Shown: positions 27,972-37,015, counted from the first letter of the stretch. The stretch is DNA of 64,000 bases from Desulfovibrio sp. JC022 (GCF_010470665.1 NZ_VOPZ01000006.1:160224-224223); one strand, 5' to 3'. The notes: generated from the sequence alone by a model not told the origin. Program-made: numbers and translations.

Positions 27972-28901
27972 TTAGTGTCTGATCACTGAGACCGGAAAAT
28001 TGTATTTACTGATGGCCTGCTCAATGCGTTCGAGATCGGCATTGCTCAGTTTGGGGTCACCTTCCACCGGGTATTCCCATCCCATCTGGGTGTACTTGTT
28101 AACGCCCATCTTGTGGTAAGGAAGCAGATCCACCCCTTTGAAATTTTTATGTTCCTGATAAGGCTTGAGCATTTCCACAAGTTGCAGGATTTCTTCTTCA
28201 CCGTCGTTTACACCTTTGAGCATGGGCATTCTGATTCTGACGTTGTACCTGTTTTCAAGGAGCCAGATCAGGTTGCCGAGGATCATCTCATTACGCACAC
28301 CGGTGATTTCGCGGTGGCGTTCGGAATTCATATGTTTGACGTCGAAAAGAAAGAGGTCCACGAAGGGGGCTACTTTTTCGATCACTTCGGGACGGGCGTA
28401 ACCGCAGGTTTCGATGGCAGTATTGATGCCGTTCTGCTTACAGGCCTGAAGCAGGCTGGCCGCTGCTTCGGGCTGGGAAAGAACTTCACCGCCGCCGAGA
28501 GTCACGCCGCCGCCGGAAGTTTCGTAAAACGGGCGGTCTTCTTCGATAATCTCGAGCAGTTCGGAAATGGTCTTTGATTCACCAACAATTGCCAGTGCAC
28601 TTTGCAGGCAGGCGTTTTCACATTTGCGGCAGCCTACACATTCGACATCGCGGTCGATGAAATGTTTTCCTGCTCCGTCGATCTTATGAACGCCGACGGG
28701 ACAGACGGAGACACACGCTCCGCAGTTGATACATTGATCCTTTTTAAAAAGGATCTCGTATCTTTTATACTGACCCTCGGGATTTGAGCACCATTCACAG
28801 CGCAGGGGGCACCCCTGAAAGAATACGAGAGTTCTCACTCCCGGTCCGTCATGCATATTGTACTTCTGTACGTTGAATATCTGAGCTTTTCTTTCAATCA
28901 C
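27972..28901 (-). CDS. cutD: Glycyl-radical activating enzyme CutD
   Basis: About 309 residues from GTG 28901; an in-frame TTG at 28955 would add 18 residues, but family members begin close to ERKAQIFNVQKYN and no Shine-Dalgarno site is seen at the TTG. The radical-SAM motif FFQGCPLRCEWCSNPEG (CX3CX2C) lies near residue 31. Two ferredoxin-like clusters follow, CINCGACVSVCPVG and CVGCRKCENACLQ, as in activases of eliminating glycyl-radical enzymes. GGGVTLGGGEVLSQ is the SAM-binding GGE region. It installs the Gly radical on CutC, encoded 67 bases upstream. Confidence 0.93.
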   Translation of the reverse strand: MIERKAQIFNVQKYNMHDGPGVRTLVFFQGCPLRCEWCSNPEGQYKRYEILFKKDQCINCGACVSVCPVGVHKIDGAGKHFIDRDVECVGCRKCENACLQSALAIVGESKTISELLEIIEEDRPFYETSGGGVTLGGGEVLSQPEAAASLLQACKQNGINTAIETCGYARPEVIEKVAPFVDLFLFDVKHMNSERHREITGVRNEMILGNLIWLLENRYNVRIRMPMLKGVNDGEEEILQLVEMLKPYQEHKNFKGVDLLPYHKMGVNKYTQMGWEYPVEGDPKLSNADLERIEQAISKYNFPVSVIRH

Positions 28902-28968
28902 GGTACTTATCTCTTGCTGTATTATTACTTCAAATCCCGAGGGTCTTTTATTCAATCAATAGTCGGTA

Positions 28969-31521
28969 CTAGAAAGTTTCCATCATAGTACGGCTGATGA
29001 TTTCATCCTGTACGTCTTTGCAGAGCTCTACGAAGAATGCGGAGTAACCTGCAACGCGAACAACGAGATCACGGTACTTCTCGGGGTGCTTCTGAGCGTC
29101 GAGAAGAGTTGCGTTATCAAGGTAGTTGAACTGCATTTCACCGTTACCCAGAGTGTTTGCAGTACGCAGCAGGGTAATAAGTGAGTTTTCACCTTCCTGA
29201 GTATCAAGCAGGCCGGACATGATCTTGAAGTTGTGAACCATACCGAGGTTCATCATGTCGTTAGCCATCTTGGAAACAGACTTGATAACCGCGGTGGGTC
29301 CTTTGTAGTCCGCGCCCTGAGTCGGGCTGATACCGTCGGAAAGAGGCATCCAGGCATCACGTCCGTTAGCGGAAGCACCGAGGAGCTGACCGAACGGGGT
29401 GTTGTTGGAGATGGACAGGGTTCCGTGGCAGAGCACAGAGTACAGGGTCTTGTGCTTGCGGTGCTCCACTTCGGTAAAGTGAACGAGGTCTGCGCAGATC
29501 ATATCTACGTAGTCATCATCGTTACCGTATTTAGGTGCAGCAAGGCAGTCGGCCTTGAGCTGGTCGTAACCCTTGAATTCAGCAACGAGAGCTTCGTTCA
29601 TCTGAGCGAGGGTGTACTTCTTCTCGTCGAAGACCAGCTTTTTAATGGCTGCCATGGAGTCGGCGTAGGTTGCGAGACCGGACCAGACAACGCCGGGACC
29701 GAAGTTGTACATGGCGCCGCCGGAGGCTACGTCCTTGCCGGACTCCATGGTGCCTTCGTACATGAGGGACATGAGGGGTTTAGGAGCATGATCCCTATGA
29801 ACGCGCTGGGAAATTACGGTTGCAACGTTGGTCCATTTGGTAACGTACTTGATCATTTCCTTAACAGCACCGTCGAATTTTTCGTAGGTGTCGTAAGCTT
29901 CAAGAGGACCGAAGTCGGGGCAGACCTGCTTGCCGTACCAGAGGGGCACACCGTGGTTCATGACCAGCTCGATGCAGATGGGCCACTGGGTGTAGGCAGT
30001 AGAAGTCCACTGGTAGAGACGACCGGATTTCTGAGGCTCAACACAACCCATGAGGCAGTAGTCGCGGGCATCTTCAATGGAAACGCCTTTAGCGAGCATC
30101 ATTTTGATGTGTGCATCATCAAAGTGAACAGCGGGGAAACCCATACCTGCGCGGATAACTTCAACAATCTTCTTCAGATACTTCTGAGGAGATTTGGTAT
30201 GAACACGGGTGGCCAGTGTGGGCTGGTAGATTTTAACGTGACGAACCGCGTCCATGAGCAGGTAGGTCAGATCGTTGGTTGCGTCGAAACCTTCGCGGGT
30301 AACACCACCGACGCACATGTTTACGAAAGGCTGGTAACCGGCAAAGAACTTGGAAGCATCTTCACTGGTGATCCACATCATTTCGGACATCTTAACGAGC
30401 ATACAACCGGCGAGGTCGAAAGCTTCGTATTCAGTCATGCGGCCTGCTTCGAGGTCAGCCTTGAAGTAGGGGTACATGTACTGGTCAACACGGCCGATGG
30501 ACATACCGGTCTGGTTTTCTTCAACAACCAGCAGGGACTCGATGGTCCAAACTGCCTGAACAGCTTCCCAGAAAGTCTCGGGCTTGTGTGCAGGTACGCG
30601 GGCGTTGACTTCAGAGATTTTGAGCAGTTCAGCTTTGCGCTTGGGATCAGTTTCCTGAGCTGCTTTCTGAGCTGCGTACTCGGAGAGACGCTTTGCGTAG
30701 ATCATTACACCTTCAGCGGTGTCGATGATGGACTTGTAGAAGTAAATTTTATCGATATCTTCGGGAATATCGTAGTCGAGTTCCTCGAGGTGGGCCTGCG
30801 CTTCGGCTTTGATGTCGAGCATGCCTTTTTTCATCAGGATGACATCGTAACCGGGGTTGGAGTCACCACCACCGTTTACAGCGTGGTAGGAGCAGTCGGA
30901 AACATAGGATTCGCCGGAGAGTTCCCAGAGACCTGCTTCACGGTACTGACCTTCGCAGTACTCGTCGAGGGACTTGCTTTCCCAGAAGGGGAAAAGCTCT
31001 TCCTTCATGTATTTCTTGTCTTCTTCAGAAATATGGAAGGGGTCCTGTGGACGGTAAGCAATGGTTTCCAGCTCGTCTCTCATCCAGCGCCATGCGATTT
31101 CAGGAGAGAAAGAACCGCGACGGGGAGCACCGGTGGGGTTACCGACGATGAGTTCGTGGTCCTGAATTACCAGAGGAGCCTGTTCGCAGCATGCTTTGAA
31201 GCTCATACCGCGCAGGGTTGCCGGATGAATACCGGGGTTTGCCTTGGCGATTTCGGTCATAACGCGAGCGGACTCAACACTGATGGAGGGAACATGCTTA
31301 AGGAAGTTCTCTTTCAGCTTAAGGTGACGATCGGTGGGACCGTTGGGGATACCGTTAGTCTCGGTGCGAGTAGTGCAGGTTGCAGCAGCAGGTTGTCCTG
31401 CGCCTTCTTTGAATACCTCGGCAGAGACACCCTCAAAAATCTTTTTCAGTGAGGCGCGTTCAGCGTCGGAAAGGTTTTTGGTAGCTTCAGCAAGCTTGTT
31501 GGAAAAACTTTGAAGATCCAC
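28969..31521 (-). CDS. cutC: Choline trimethylamine-lyase CutC (glycyl-radical enzyme)
   Basis: 850 residues. Every choline-site residue of D. alaskensis CutC is found at a constant offset of +4: Tyr212 and Asp220 ([12 protein letters not shown]), Phe399 (YQPFVNM), Cys493 and Glu495 ([13 protein letters not shown]), Tyr510 ([10 protein letters not shown]) and the radical Gly825 ([10 protein letters not shown]). This spacing separates it from isethionate lyase, glycerol/propanediol dehydratase and pyruvate formate-lyase. It cleaves choline anaerobically to TMA and acetaldehyde. The N-terminal 40 residues ([15 protein letters not shown]) form an amphipathic extension suitable for targeting to the shell. 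Oxygen would destroy the active radical form. Confidence 0.97.
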   Translation of the reverse strand: MDLQSFSNKLAEATKNLSDAERASLKKIFEGVSAEVFKEGAGQPAAATCTTRTETNGIPNGPTDRHLKLKENFLKHVPSISVESARVMTEIAKANPGIHPATLRGMSFKACCEQAPLVIQDHELIVGNPTGAPRRGSFSPEIAWRWMRDELETIAYRPQDPFHISEEDKKYMKEELFPFWESKSLDEYCEGQYREAGLWELSGESYVSDCSYHAVNGGGDSNPGYDVILMKKGMLDIKAEAQAHLEELDYDIPEDIDKIYFYKSIIDTAEGVMIYAKRLSEYAAQKAAQETDPKRKAELLKISEVNARVPAHKPETFWEAVQAVWTIESLLVVEENQTGMSIGRVDQYMYPYFKADLEAGRMTEYEAFDLAGCMLVKMSEMMWITSEDASKFFAGYQPFVNMCVGGVTREGFDATNDLTYLLMDAVRHVKIYQPTLATRVHTKSPQKYLKKIVEVIRAGMGFPAVHFDDAHIKMMLAKGVSIEDARDYCLMGCVEPQKSGRLYQWTSTAYTQWPICIELVMNHGVPLWYGKQVCPDFGPLEAYDTYEKFDGAVKEMIKYVTKWTNVATVISQRVHRDHAPKPLMSLMYEGTMESGKDVASGGAMYNFGPGVVWSGLATYADSMAAIKKLVFDEKKYTLAQMNEALVAEFKGYDQLKADCLAAPKYGNDDDYVDMICADLVHFTEVEHRKHKTLYSVLCHGTLSISNNTPFGQLLGASANGRDAWMPLSDGISPTQGADYKGPTAVIKSVSKMANDMMNLGMVHNFKIMSGLLDTQEGENSLITLLRTANTLGNGEMQFNYLDNATLLDAQKHPEKYRDLVVRVAGYSAFFVELCKDVQDEIISRTMMETF

Positions 31522-31551
31522 TGTATTTCCTCCGTTTAATGGATTTGATTC

Positions 31552-33039
31552 TTAGCGATCCGCTGGATCATCTATGGCTTCAATGGCCTTTTGCAGGATC
31601 TGTTGAATGACCTGCACCATATTGGAATCGTTTTCTTTGACTTTATATTGACCGCCTGCCTGACCATTCTGTTCCAGCACTTCTTCAGCACGTCTGACGC
31701 CGCAACCGACTTTTCTGATATAGATCAGATTCGCAGGTGAAACGTTATCGGAAGTGATTCCGAACCCGGCAGAAGAACTGCCCAGAGTCATTGAGGGGAA
31801 CAGATTGGTGGTGGCCCCCATACCGCCGAAAGCAGCCGGGGTGTTGACCAGAAGTCGGCCGACAGGCTTCTTCAGCGCGAACTGGAGAATCACATCCTCA
31901 TCTGCGGAGTGAATGACCAGTGTGTGGGCGTTCCTTTCGTGGAGCAGCAGCTCAATGCACTTTTCACAGGCGTGCATCCAGTCGTCTTCCACATAAAGGG
32001 CCAGAACAGGGGAAAGAAATTCTCTGTAATAGGGGTCGGTGTCGGAAACATATTTACGTTCCGCCACCAGCACGGTGGTAGTTTCGGGTACGCTGAAACC
32101 GGCTCTACGGGCCAGTGTCTGCGCGGCCTGCCCGGCCATGCCTTTCCTGCGCTGCCCGTCAGGCGCGATGAACAGTGCGGCAAGGGCTTCAGCCTCGCTT
32201 TCGGACATGAAATATGCCCCGCAGGAATTGAGAGAATGGCGTACATCAACGGCAACGCAGGAATCGACAACGATGGATTGCTCCGCTGAAGGAGCAATCC
32301 CGTTATCAAAAGTCTTGCTGGCAATGATATCTTTAACAGCCTGCCCAATGTCGGCAGAACGTTCGATAAAAGCCGGACCGTTGCCGGTTCCCCCGTAAAT
32401 GACCGGTTTGCCGGTTTTCTGGGCATATTCGATCATCCCGGGAACTCCGGTGACCATGACCAGCGATATGTTCCTGTGATTCATCAGTTCACAGGTTCCG
32501 CTTTTTGTAACCGTCTCCAGATAGGAGAGGCAGCCTTCAGGAAGCCCGCAAGCTTCTCCGGCCTCGATCATGATATCCAGAACCCGGCCGATGCTCTTTA
32601 CTGCACCGGGATGGGGGGAAAAAATAACACCGTTTCCAGATTTAATCGCAATCAGGGTATTATAAACCGTGGTTGAAACCGGACCGGTCACTGGACAGAG
32701 AGCTGCGATAACGCCAACGGGCACGCCGATGTCAGTAATCTTCTTCTGCGGGTCTTCATTGATAACACCCACACAGCGCATACCGCGCAATTCCTTACGG
32801 ACCTGATTACAAACGAAGCGGTTTTTGACCAGCTTGTCCTGCCATTTGCCGCCGTCAGTCTCTTCATGAGACATGAGCGCCAGCTCCTCGGCATGCTCCT
32901 CAACCGCGTCCGCAAGCTGCTCGACTATTTCATCAAGCTTCTCCTGCGGGAAGGTTGCCAGCTTCTTCTGTGCTTCGTGAGCAACTTCCGCCAGAATTCT
33001 GGCTTGCTGGATGGAGAGCAAATCGTTGTCAACAATCAT
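31552..33039 (-). CDS. Aldehyde dehydrogenase paralogue lacking catalytic Cys and Asn (probable pseudoenzyme)
   Basis: 495 residues, aligned end to end with the active enzyme at 25773. The catalytic segment reads SKTFDNGIAPSAEQS, so Cys247 is replaced by Pro250, and [10 protein letters not shown] becomes CPVTGPVSTT, replacing the Asn by Gly119. The codon (CCT) was checked in the nucleotides and the frame is intact with good conservation elsewhere, which argues against decay. N-terminus (VDNDLLSIQQARILAEVA) and C-terminal helix (MVQVIQQILQKAIEAI) keep the targeting-like features. A structural, scaffolding or cofactor-handling role is inferred. It lies between the tandem shell gene and cutC. 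Confidence 0.9.
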   Translation of the reverse strand: MIVDNDLLSIQQARILAEVAHEAQKKLATFPQEKLDEIVEQLADAVEEHAEELALMSHEETDGGKWQDKLVKNRFVCNQVRKELRGMRCVGVINEDPQKKITDIGVPVGVIAALCPVTGPVSTTVYNTLIAIKSGNGVIFSPHPGAVKSIGRVLDIMIEAGEACGLPEGCLSYLETVTKSGTCELMNHRNISLVMVTGVPGMIEYAQKTGKPVIYGGTGNGPAFIERSADIGQAVKDIIASKTFDNGIAPSAEQSIVVDSCVAVDVRHSLNSCGAYFMSESEAEALAALFIAPDGQRRKGMAGQAAQTLARRAGFSVPETTTVLVAERKYVSDTDPYYREFLSPVLALYVEDDWMHACEKCIELLLHERNAHTLVIHSADEDVILQFALKKPVGRLLVNTPAAFGGMGATTNLFPSMTLGSSSAGFGITSDNVSPANLIYIRKVGCGVRRAEEVLEQNGQAGGQYKVKENDSNMVQVIQQILQKAIEAIDDPADR

Positions 33040-33101
33040 CGCTTACCCCTTTACCTGTGACTGAAACGTTACTTAATACCCGGCATCAACCAAAGCTTCA
33101 C

Positions 33102-33719
33102 TTAAGGAAGCAGGTTGTCGATTGCGTAAATCTTGGTGATCTGTTCCAGATCGCGATGGGGTGTGGGGATAACGAGGGATGCGTATACTTTCGCTTCCAT
33201 CTGTTCCACAGCTTTCACGCCGGCTTCAACAGCGGCCTGACATGCTGCCACATCACCCTGAACCAGTACGGAAATGTATCCGGAAGCAACGTTTTCGTAG
33301 CCGATGAGTTCTACGTCCGCGGCTTTCATCATGGCGTCTGCCGCCTCAAGGATGAAAACAATACCGAATGTTTCAATCAGACCCATAGCCCGAGGACGGG
33401 GGCCGGAGTAATCAGTTTCGTCCGTGGTCTCCACACCATGAACGGAAACGATATCGCCGACGCCACGAATGGGGCGGGGCATTACGTTCTGTGCGGTAAG
33501 TTCGCCGATTTCTTTTGCGGTAGCAGCACCTGCATCCACAGAAGCCTTAACGGCTGCAACATCACCCTTAACCATTACGGCTACGAGGGTAGAACCGATG
33601 TTTTCATAACCAACGAGTTTAACATCTGCTGTTTTAAGCATCTGATCCGCGCCGCCGATGGACGGAACCATTCCGAGAGTTTCGATAAGCCCGAGAGCTT
33701 CTTCGCCTTGATACCTCAT
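33102..33719 (-). CDS. Tandem BMC shell protein without pore cysteine
   Basis: 205 residues: two BMC domains in normal order (about 8-90 and 110-195), joined by a linker HGVETTDETDYSGPRP. Unlike the two PduT-like paralogues it has no Cys at the central pore position (VGYENIGST and IGYENVASG). It should form a pseudohexameric trimer tile. It is the promoter-proximal gene of the minus-strand operon, 92-130 bases from the MerR-type promoter. GGAG lies six bases before the start. Confidence 0.88.
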   Translation of the reverse strand: MRYQGEEALGLIETLGMVPSIGGADQMLKTADVKLVGYENIGSTLVAVMVKGDVAAVKASVDAGAATAKEIGELTAQNVMPRPIRGVGDIVSVHGVETTDETDYSGPRPRAMGLIETFGIVFILEAADAMMKAADVELIGYENVASGYISVLVQGDVAACQAAVEAGVKAVEQMEAKVYASLVIPTPHRDLEQITKIYAIDNLLP

Positions 33720-33817
33720 GTAATCTCCATTGAGCTGGTATTGCAGTTCAAAACCATGACTTATGACTTTTGACGGATGCTTTTCTTAAGAATCCACCTT
33801 TTCCACATCCTGCAAAC

Positions 33818-33849
33818 AGCGTAGCCCCTGACCTAAGGGGGAAGGTCAA
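33818..33849 (-). promoter_or_regulatory. MerR-type promoter of the cut shell/enzyme operon
   Basis: On the minus strand: -35 TTGACC (33849-33844), a 20-bp spacer starting TTCCCCCTTAGG, and -10 TACGCT (33823-33818). The over-long spacer containing a dyad-like sequence is the signature of promoters untwisted by MerR proteins. The sequence GACCTTCCCC is shared exactly with the divergent promoter at 34304. The likely regulator is the MerR protein at 35973. Confidence 0.65.
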
Positions 33850-34303
33850 CAAAGATTTCACAAAATTAGCAACTTTTCTTGTAAGACCCTAAAAAGACAG
33901 ACTTTTAAGGAATGACATTTTCGTCACGACAAAAAATTCGTGATTCTCAAAATCAACGACAGTATTTTCGTAATACCTTTTCTTGAATTTAATTATCATC
34001 AGGCAAAACTTGGGTTGAACCAATATTCAATTTCACAACAGCTTTACGACATTTGTTGTCAATTTACTGCACCGAAGGGTCTGTATAAGGACTGAATAGA
34101 GGATCTAATTTGTAACCCAAATGTAACAATAAAAACTTGCATTCAATCTAAAACAGGGTAGCTTAGGAGGTAATATGTGGAAAATATTTTCTAATTTCCG
34201 ACACATCGAGATAAACACTTAAAATAAAAGGATATTTAAACACTTTACCAACTCCCAAACATATCATAACAAGAGTTTCTGAAGCTTGACTCAAAAAACC
34301 GCA
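33850..34303. other. Intergenic control region between the two cut transcription units
   Basis: About 450 bases, AT-rich, without a large gene. It holds an interrupted palindrome TCACGA-CAAAAAAT-TCGTGA (33924-33943), two TGTAAC direct repeats near 34111-34126 and the 15-codon frame at 34175. Nothing else recognisable was seen. Confidence 0.5.
34175..34222 (+). CDS. Possible 15-residue peptide with ideal ribosome-binding site
   Basis: ATG 34175 opens MWKIFSNFRHIEINT and stops at TAA. AGGAGG stands five bases before the ATG, and TTGCAT (34138) with TAGCTT about 17 bases on gives a weak promoter. It lies upstream of the MerR-type promoter of the transporter gene. It could be a leader or independent small protein, or chance; only the strong ribosome site argues for it. 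Confidence 0.3.
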   Translation: MWKIFSNFRHIEINT

Positions 34304-34334
34304 TTGACCTTCCCCTTAAGGGAAAGGATATAAA
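34304..34334 (+). promoter_or_regulatory. MerR-type promoter of the DMT transporter gene
   Basis: -35 TTGACC (34304-34309), 19-bp spacer, -10 TATAAA (34329-34334). The spacer contains the dyad CCTTCCCCTTAAGGGAAAGG centred between the two boxes, which is the classic MerR-family operator-promoter layout. It lies about 140 bases before the transporter start. Confidence 0.72.
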
Positions 34335-34348
34335 TTAGAGAACTAGGA

Positions 34349-34376
34349 CCTTCCCGCAAGGGGAAGGATGTTTTTT
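34349..34376 (+). terminator. Leader hairpin with T-run downstream of the MerR promoter
   Basis: CCTTCCC (34349-34355) pairs with GGGAAGG (34361-34367) and TTTTTT follows at 34371. It resembles an intrinsic terminator inside the transporter leader, and its arms also copy the CCTTCCC half-site of the operators, so it may be an attenuator, a second binding site, or both. Confidence 0.5.
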
Positions 34377-34473
34377 CCCTGCTAAGTGGAAGCGAATTCA
34401 TAGACCAGTGATGTAAATGCAGGGATCGAGGGTGTGAATTTCAGATTAACTTTTAATGATTAAGGAGACGACC

Positions 34474-35559
34474 ATGGGGGAAGCAACTATTGCAACCAAC
34501 CCGGCAGCCGTCGCTGCAAAGCACAAGCTGGCGACCAGCTTTAAAAGAAAGGGTATTGTTATCGCCCTTCTTTCCGGACTGCTGTATGGTTTTTATACCG
34601 CGTTCATGACTCTGGGCATGTCTAAAGGTGTCTGGGTGGAATGGTACGGTGAAAATTCCGGACTGTCCGCTTTCGCGGTGATGTATCTTCTCGGTGCTCT
34701 GGGCGCGGCAACCACCGACACATGTAGCGCACTTTGGGCTCTCGGTATTGCTGGCTTTCGCGGCCGTTTCGCCGATTTTGTACGCTGTATCAAAACTAAA
34801 CCCGGCATGGTAATGGTCGCTGCTGCAGTAATCGGTGGTCCTCTTGCAAGTACCGCTTATGTTGTAGGCCTTCAGCTTGCCGGCTCCCTCGTAGTTCCCA
34901 TTGCCGCGCTCTGCCCGGCTGTAGGTGCTATTCTTGGCCGTTTCCTCTTTAAACAGGAACTCAACGCCCGCATGCTGCTCGGTATCGCCATCTGCTTTGG
35001 TGCCAGCTTCATGATCGGCTCCACCAGCCTCGATGGCGCAGGCGGCCCCGACATGATGCTCGGTCTCTTCTTCGGTTTCCTCGCAGCAGTATGCTGGGGT
35101 ATTGAAGGTTGTGTCTGCGGTTACGGTACTTCCATGATCGACCCCGAAATCGGCATCACTATCCGTCAGGTTACCGCCGGTTTCTCCAACCTTTTCATTC
35201 TCGTACCCCTGTTCGGTTTCATCGCTCACGTTGATGCTTTCGGTATGGTTGTACAGTCCTTCACCGACAGCGAATCCATTATCTGGTTTGTACTGGCCGG
35301 TCTTTCCGCATACCTTACTTTCATGTACTGGTACAAAGGAAACGCCATGTGCGGTGCAGCTCTGGGTATGTCCTGCAACGGAACCTTCTCCTTCTGGGGT
35401 CCCTTCGTATGCTGGATAATCCTTGGTGTTGCCATGGGTATGGAAGGCTGGGCTATGCCTCCCGTCGCATGGGCTGCAGCTGTAATCATGGTAATCGGTA
35501 TCTTCATCATCTCCATGAACCCCATGGATCTGCTCAAGAACAACGAGGAGGCAAAATAA
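34474..35559 (+). CDS. DMT/EamA-family membrane transporter linked to the cut locus
   Basis: 361 residues from ATG 34474, chosen because AAGGAG lies seven bases before it. About ten hydrophobic helices are visible, in two EamA-like halves (IALLSGLLYGFYTAF; LMLGLFFGFLAAVCWG), with Cys residues in several helices. DMT proteins exchange or export small metabolites. In choline loci a transporter is expected for choline uptake or for TMA/ethanol export; the sequence does not say which. Its own MerR-type promoter ties it to the microcompartment operon. It overlaps the next gene by one base. Confidence 0.85.
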   Translation: MGEATIATNPAAVAAKHKLATSFKRKGIVIALLSGLLYGFYTAFMTLGMSKGVWVEWYGENSGLSAFAVMYLLGALGAATTDTCSALWALGIAGFRGRFADFVRCIKTKPGMVMVAAAVIGGPLASTAYVVGLQLAGSLVVPIAALCPAVGAILGRFLFKQELNARMLLGIAICFGASFMIGSTSLDGAGGPDMMLGLFFGFLAAVCWGIEGCVCGYGTSMIDPEIGITIRQVTAGFSNLFILVPLFGFIAHVDAFGMVVQSFTDSESIIWFVLAGLSAYLTFMYWYKGNAMCGAALGMSCNGTFSFWGPFVCWIILGVAMGMEGWAMPPVAWAAAVIMVIGIFIISMNPMDLLKNNEEAK

Positions 35560-35825
35560 TGATCCCTCTTAACTACGCTATCCTTAAGCACTTCACCAAA
35601 GTAGAAGAAGCTTGCGCTGACTGCGTCATGGACGCCCTTAAAGATCAGTACGGAACATTCAAGGCCTTTAAAAAGCCCTCAGTCATCAACGCACTGATGA
35701 CCGCCGAAGCAAATGGACTCATTGAAGAATCCCGCTTCGACCTCGACTCCAATCAGGAACTGCGCGTTTACTACCGCGCTCACGCTGAAGGAGCCGAAAC
35801 AATCAATAACTACATCAAAGGTTAA
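35559..35825 (+). CDS. 88-residue protein coupled to the transporter, function unknown
   Basis: The ATG overlaps the transporter stop codon (TAATG), so translation is coupled. The sequence VMDALKDQYGTFKAFKKPSVINALMTAEANGLIEES followed by DSNQELRVYYRAH has the helix-helix-helix-wing pattern of a small winged-helix domain, and there is no membrane segment or Cys cluster apart from one CADC. It may be a small regulator or an adaptor for the transporter. Not recognised as a named family. Confidence 0.75.
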   Translation: MIPLNYAILKHFTKVEEACADCVMDALKDQYGTFKAFKKPSVINALMTAEANGLIEESRFDLDSNQELRVYYRAHAEGAETINNYIKG

Positions 35826-35849
35826 TAACCAAATACCTCACCGAAGTTA

Positions 35850-35888
35850 GGGGAGCTATCTCGAAAGAGACGCTCCCCGCTTTCATAT
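35850..35888 (+). terminator. Probable terminator after the transporter operon
   Basis: GGGGAGC (35850-35856) pairs with GCTCCCC (35872-35878), with an inner TCTC/GAGA pairing, followed by GCTTTCAT. The T-run is imperfect. It separates the transporter pair from the regulator gene. Confidence 0.5.
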
Positions 35889-35972
35889 CCAGAGGTACGT
35901 ACATCAGCGCACGTAAAGATTCTGTTGAAATAATCTTCGAAATACCGGACCATATAACTGGAGGAGAGACCA

Positions 35973-36824
35973 GTGAAGTACAAGGAACGCTATTTCATAG
36001 GGGACATGAGCAAAATCTGTAACATCTCCAAAAAAGCACTGCGTTATTACGACCAGATAAATCTCATCCCCTCTCAGCGACACGATTACAATAACTATAG
36101 GTATTACACCCGGGAATCCCTGCTCTCAGTCCCGGTTATCAAATATTACAAGCAGATGGGTTTCACTCTCGAAGAGATGAAGGAATTCATCGAGGGCAGC
36201 GCGCAACACGTATTCAAATCCATCCAGCACTCGTTCCGGACCAAAATCAGGGAACTGGAGGACGAGCAGGAAAAAATCCGCCGCAGGCATGTATCAGTCA
36301 AAGACTGGTATGAACTGGTTCGCGAAGCGGAAATGGTAATTGACAACAATATTAACGAAGTTTCAATCAAGTACATTGAAAGCAGCGACCTGCTCTTTCA
36401 GAACCAGAAATTTGAAAACGACCTGCAATGGTCAATCATCAATCTTGAATTCACCCAGCATGTGGAAGATGTGAACAACGAGATAACCGGACCGGTCATC
36501 ATCAATTTCTCATCCCGCAAAAACCGCATTGAAGGCGAAGATCAGGATATCACGATGCTGCAAAAGACAGTTGTCCCATGCAGCGAAGAAAACACATATG
36601 AATTCGGCGGAAGCATGATGCTCTCCTGCTACCACCTCGGTGCCCACGAAGACATCCATAAAACCTACATGAAGATGGAACGCTGGGCTGCCAACAACGG
36701 CTACATACTGGGTGAAGATTCCTTTGAGCGGTTTGTAACCGACTACTGGACCACCAGTAACAGTGATAAATTTGTAACCGAAGTCCTGATCAAATGCTCG
36801 CGGCACGGCGATCAGGAAACATAG
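35973..36824 (+). CDS. MerR-family regulator with GyrI-like effector domain
   Basis: 283 residues from GTG 35973, with GGAGGAGAG seven to thirteen bases before it. The N-terminal winged helix is of MerR type (YFIGDMSKICNISKKALRYYDQINLIP, NNYRYYTRESLL), followed by the long dimerisation helix (RTKIRELEDEQEKIRRR). The C-terminal 150 residues resemble the GyrI/BmrR ligand-binding domain that binds organic cations in BmrR. Position and the two long-spacer promoters at 33818 and 34304 make it the likely activator of the cut locus, perhaps with choline as effector. Confidence 0.85.
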   Translation: MKYKERYFIGDMSKICNISKKALRYYDQINLIPSQRHDYNNYRYYTRESLLSVPVIKYYKQMGFTLEEMKEFIEGSAQHVFKSIQHSFRTKIRELEDEQEKIRRRHVSVKDWYELVREAEMVIDNNINEVSIKYIESSDLLFQNQKFENDLQWSIINLEFTQHVEDVNNEITGPVIINFSSRKNRIEGEDQDITMLQKTVVPCSEENTYEFGGSMMLSCYHLGAHEDIHKTYMKMERWAANNGYILGEDSFERFVTDYWTTSNSDKFVTEVLIKCSRHGDQET

Positions 36825-36852
36825 TCCCGCACCTCAACACGCATTGAACATC

Positions 36853-36884
36853 GGCCCACTTCCTTATCGAAGCGGGCCTTTTTT
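36853..36884 (+). terminator. Intrinsic terminator of the MerR gene
   Basis: GGCCCACTTC pairs with GAAGCGGGCC (10-bp stem, one mismatch, 6-base loop) followed by TTTTTT. Confidence 0.88.
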
Positions 36885-36891
36885 ATCGTCG

Positions 36892-36944
36892 TGTCCACTT
36901 TTTATGGACAATTTCGCCGTCCACCTGTCCCCTTTTTACGGACA
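36892..36944. promoter_or_regulatory. Two TGTCC-N9-GGACA operators upstream of the FmdE-MoeA/kinase operon
   Basis: Sites at 36892-36910 (TGTCCACTTTTTATGGACA) and 36926-36944, each an exact TGTCC-N9-GGACA palindrome of 19 bp with a T-rich centre. The same motif recurs upstream of torC. The proposed binding protein is the NtrC-family regulator encoded at 41269. Confidence 0.72.
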
Positions 36945-37015
36945 AACTGACCACAAGAAGCACCCGCCTCAGCCCCTGGCATCACAACACTCTGAAATAT
37001 AGACAATATTAGGCT

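Noticed and set aside
29233-31452. Long open frame on the plus strand opposite cutC
   Set aside because: It is antisense to a strongly conserved enzyme, has a His/Gly/Val-rich composition without domain motifs and no ribosome site; it is a by-product of the codon bias of cutC.
28969-31521. Isethionate sulfite-lyase or glycerol/propanediol dehydratase identity for the glycyl-radical enzyme
   Set aside because: All choline-site residues (Tyr212, Asp220, Phe399, Cys493, Glu495, Tyr510, Gly825) match CutC at a constant offset, including the Tyr-Asp pair eight residues apart.
36978-36994. Sigma-54 promoter TGGCATCACAACACTC before the FmdE-MoeA gene
   Set aside because: Ten bases after GG the sequence is CT, not GC, and the TTGC element is absent.
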